Below, piece by piece: positions 52,865-53,486 of a DNA stretch of 53,486 nucleotides (its first letter is position 1; every line of letters starts with the position of its first letter). This stretch comes from Bryobacterales bacterium (GTDB lineage Bacteria > Acidobacteriota > Terriglobia > Bryobacterales > Bryobacteraceae): positions 1-53,486 of the forward strand of contig PLOR01000112.1 in assembly GCA_003142185.1 (NCBI GenBank), in the 5' to 3' direction. The translations under genes were made by a program, and so were the position numbers. The notes under the pieces were generated by a model. It was given only the letters and a program-made list of their open reading frames with translations, had not been told where the DNA came from and made no database searches.

Positions 52865-53486
52865 TCATTGCGCGGCCTTGGCGATCAGGTCGTCGCCTAA
52901 ATCGGGGACTGGCTCGGATTCCGCGCCGTTTGCGGAACTCCGTGCCTGTACCCGATTTACCCCCCACTTTGCCTGCGTCGCGAACAGCAGGTCATGCATC
53001 TCCCAGAACTTGCCTTGATCGCCGGCGGCCAGGGCGGCTTCGTGGGCCAGCGGGCTTTCTTTGTGCATCGGGAGCGGGTAGTGTTTGAAGGCGAAGCGCA
53101 CTTGCGTGGGATAGGCGAGCAGGAGTTGGCGGACCACCGGGGCGGTTACGGCGCAGAAGGGGCACTCGAAGTCACTGAACTCGACTAAGCTGATGGGCGC
53201 GGTGGCGGGGCCGCGCGTGGGGGCGTGTTCTAAGTCGATCTGCTGCGCGGGGCCAGCGGCGACGATTTCTTCGCGCACGCGTTTATCGGGAGGGATGCCG
53301 GCGAGGAGCGACTCGATCACCGCGCCGAGCGACGCGTAGCCTTGCGGGCCGACCAGGCGGCGGCCGTTGACGAAGAACGTCGGCGTAGTGGTGACGCCGA
53401 GGCCCGCGGCTTCGGCCAGGTCGCGCTCGACGATGGGGCGGTAGGTGTGGTTGTCGAGCGCGCGCTCGAACGCGGCTAAGTCGAGG
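52865..53486 (-). CDS. DsbA-like tandem thioredoxin protein, 3' part, truncated second domain
   Basis: The gene enters from the window edge; 207 codons are visible. The first piece is the C-terminal end of one DsbA-like thioredoxin domain (LDLAAFERALDNHTYRP, GVTTTPTFFVNGRRLVGPQGY). A second thioredoxin domain starts at about APISLVEFSDFECPFCAVTAPVVRQ with redox CPFC and continues to KFWEMHDLLFATQ. There the homology ends: about 70 residues of the domain are missing and replaced by 35 residues encoded by a hairpin repeat (52899-52958). It probably oxidises or isomerises disulfides in the periplasm, but the second domain may be incomplete. Confidence 0.75.
   Translation of the reverse strand, partial: LDLAAFERALDNHTYRPIVERDLAEAAGLGVTTTPTFFVNGRRLVGPQGYASLGAVIESLLAGIPPDKRVREEIVAAGPAQQIDLEHAPTRGPATAPISLVEFSDFECPFCAVTAPVVRQLLLAYPTQVRFAFKHYPLPMHKESPLAHEAALAAGDQGKFWEMHDLLFATQAKWGVNRVQARSSANGAESEPVPDLGDDLIAKAAQ
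52899..52958. repeat. 60-bp hairpin repeat ending the DsbA-like gene
   Basis: AAATCGGG at 52899-52906 pairs with CCCGATTT at 52951-52958; inner pairs GGCTCGGATTCCGC and GCGGAACTCCGTGCC are near-complementary. The last 35 codons of the gene run across and past it. Confidence 0.75.

Overview
The window looks like chromosomal DNA of a Bryobacterales/Solibacter-type Acidobacterium. The evidence is high GC (mid-60s to 70% in the lines I counted), an 808-residue duplicated FtsX-type permease of the kind called ADOP (acidobacterial duplicated orphan permease), a very large TPR plus von Willebrand protein of the acidobacterial VWFA-related type, a secreted protein with repeats like the Solibacter TIGR03437 domain, and a DUF2934 protein. 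Taxonomy is inferred from family recognition only. Most of the window is housekeeping; I saw no rRNA, tRNA, CRISPR array, IS element or prophage.

Layout. 1-3.9 kb: rlmN, thrC, a DUF2934 protein and a CPBP-like membrane protein. 4.1-9.3 kb: a four-gene export operon (adaptor, ATPase, ADOP permease, second ATPase). 9.4-13.0 kb: a methyltransferase, then scpA-scpB-rluB and a CoA-binding protein. 13.1-17.1 kb: a minus-strand glgA-trxA-DinB-like unit divergent from pruA. 17.2-18.9 kb: enoyl-CoA hydratase-ribH-nusB. 19-28 kb: a secreted repeat protein, comM, the giant VWFA protein and a sugar porter. 28-33 kb: a Memo-like protein, a LamG-like secreted protein, a lipoprotein and an M20 amidohydrolase. 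33-38.5 kb: a compact minus-strand unit miaB-bifunctional nuclease-unknown-tyrS-folP-greA-CDP-alcohol transferase. 38.6-40.5 kb: a lower-GC two-gene cassette with an unknown protein and a predicted PD-(D/E)XK (NucS-like) nuclease. 40.6-47.4 kb: minus-strand rmuC and the phoH-ybeY-corC-era-BON-SMP30-Nudix cluster. 47.7-51.7 kb: a PAS-LuxR regulator facing a hybrid sensor kinase with repeated OB-like segments. 51.8 kb to the end: a dead ADOP remnant, a HAD phosphatase and the end of a DsbA-like protein.

The most unusual theme is palindromic repeats. At least ten short imperfect palindromes of several families lie in gaps, at convergent gene ends and, most strikingly, inside reading frames. One is in a loop of YbeY, one in the ScpB tail, one in the N-terminal extension of the Nudix protein, one encodes the RmuC C-terminus and one the truncated end of the DsbA-like protein. 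In one family, two copies 41 kb apart differ by compensatory stem changes, so the hairpin itself appears to be conserved. A 23-bp tandem duplication has also created the start region of the SMP-30 gene from the end of the BON-domain gene. I consider these elements and the 38.6-40.5 kb nuclease cassette the best candidates for undescribed biology here.
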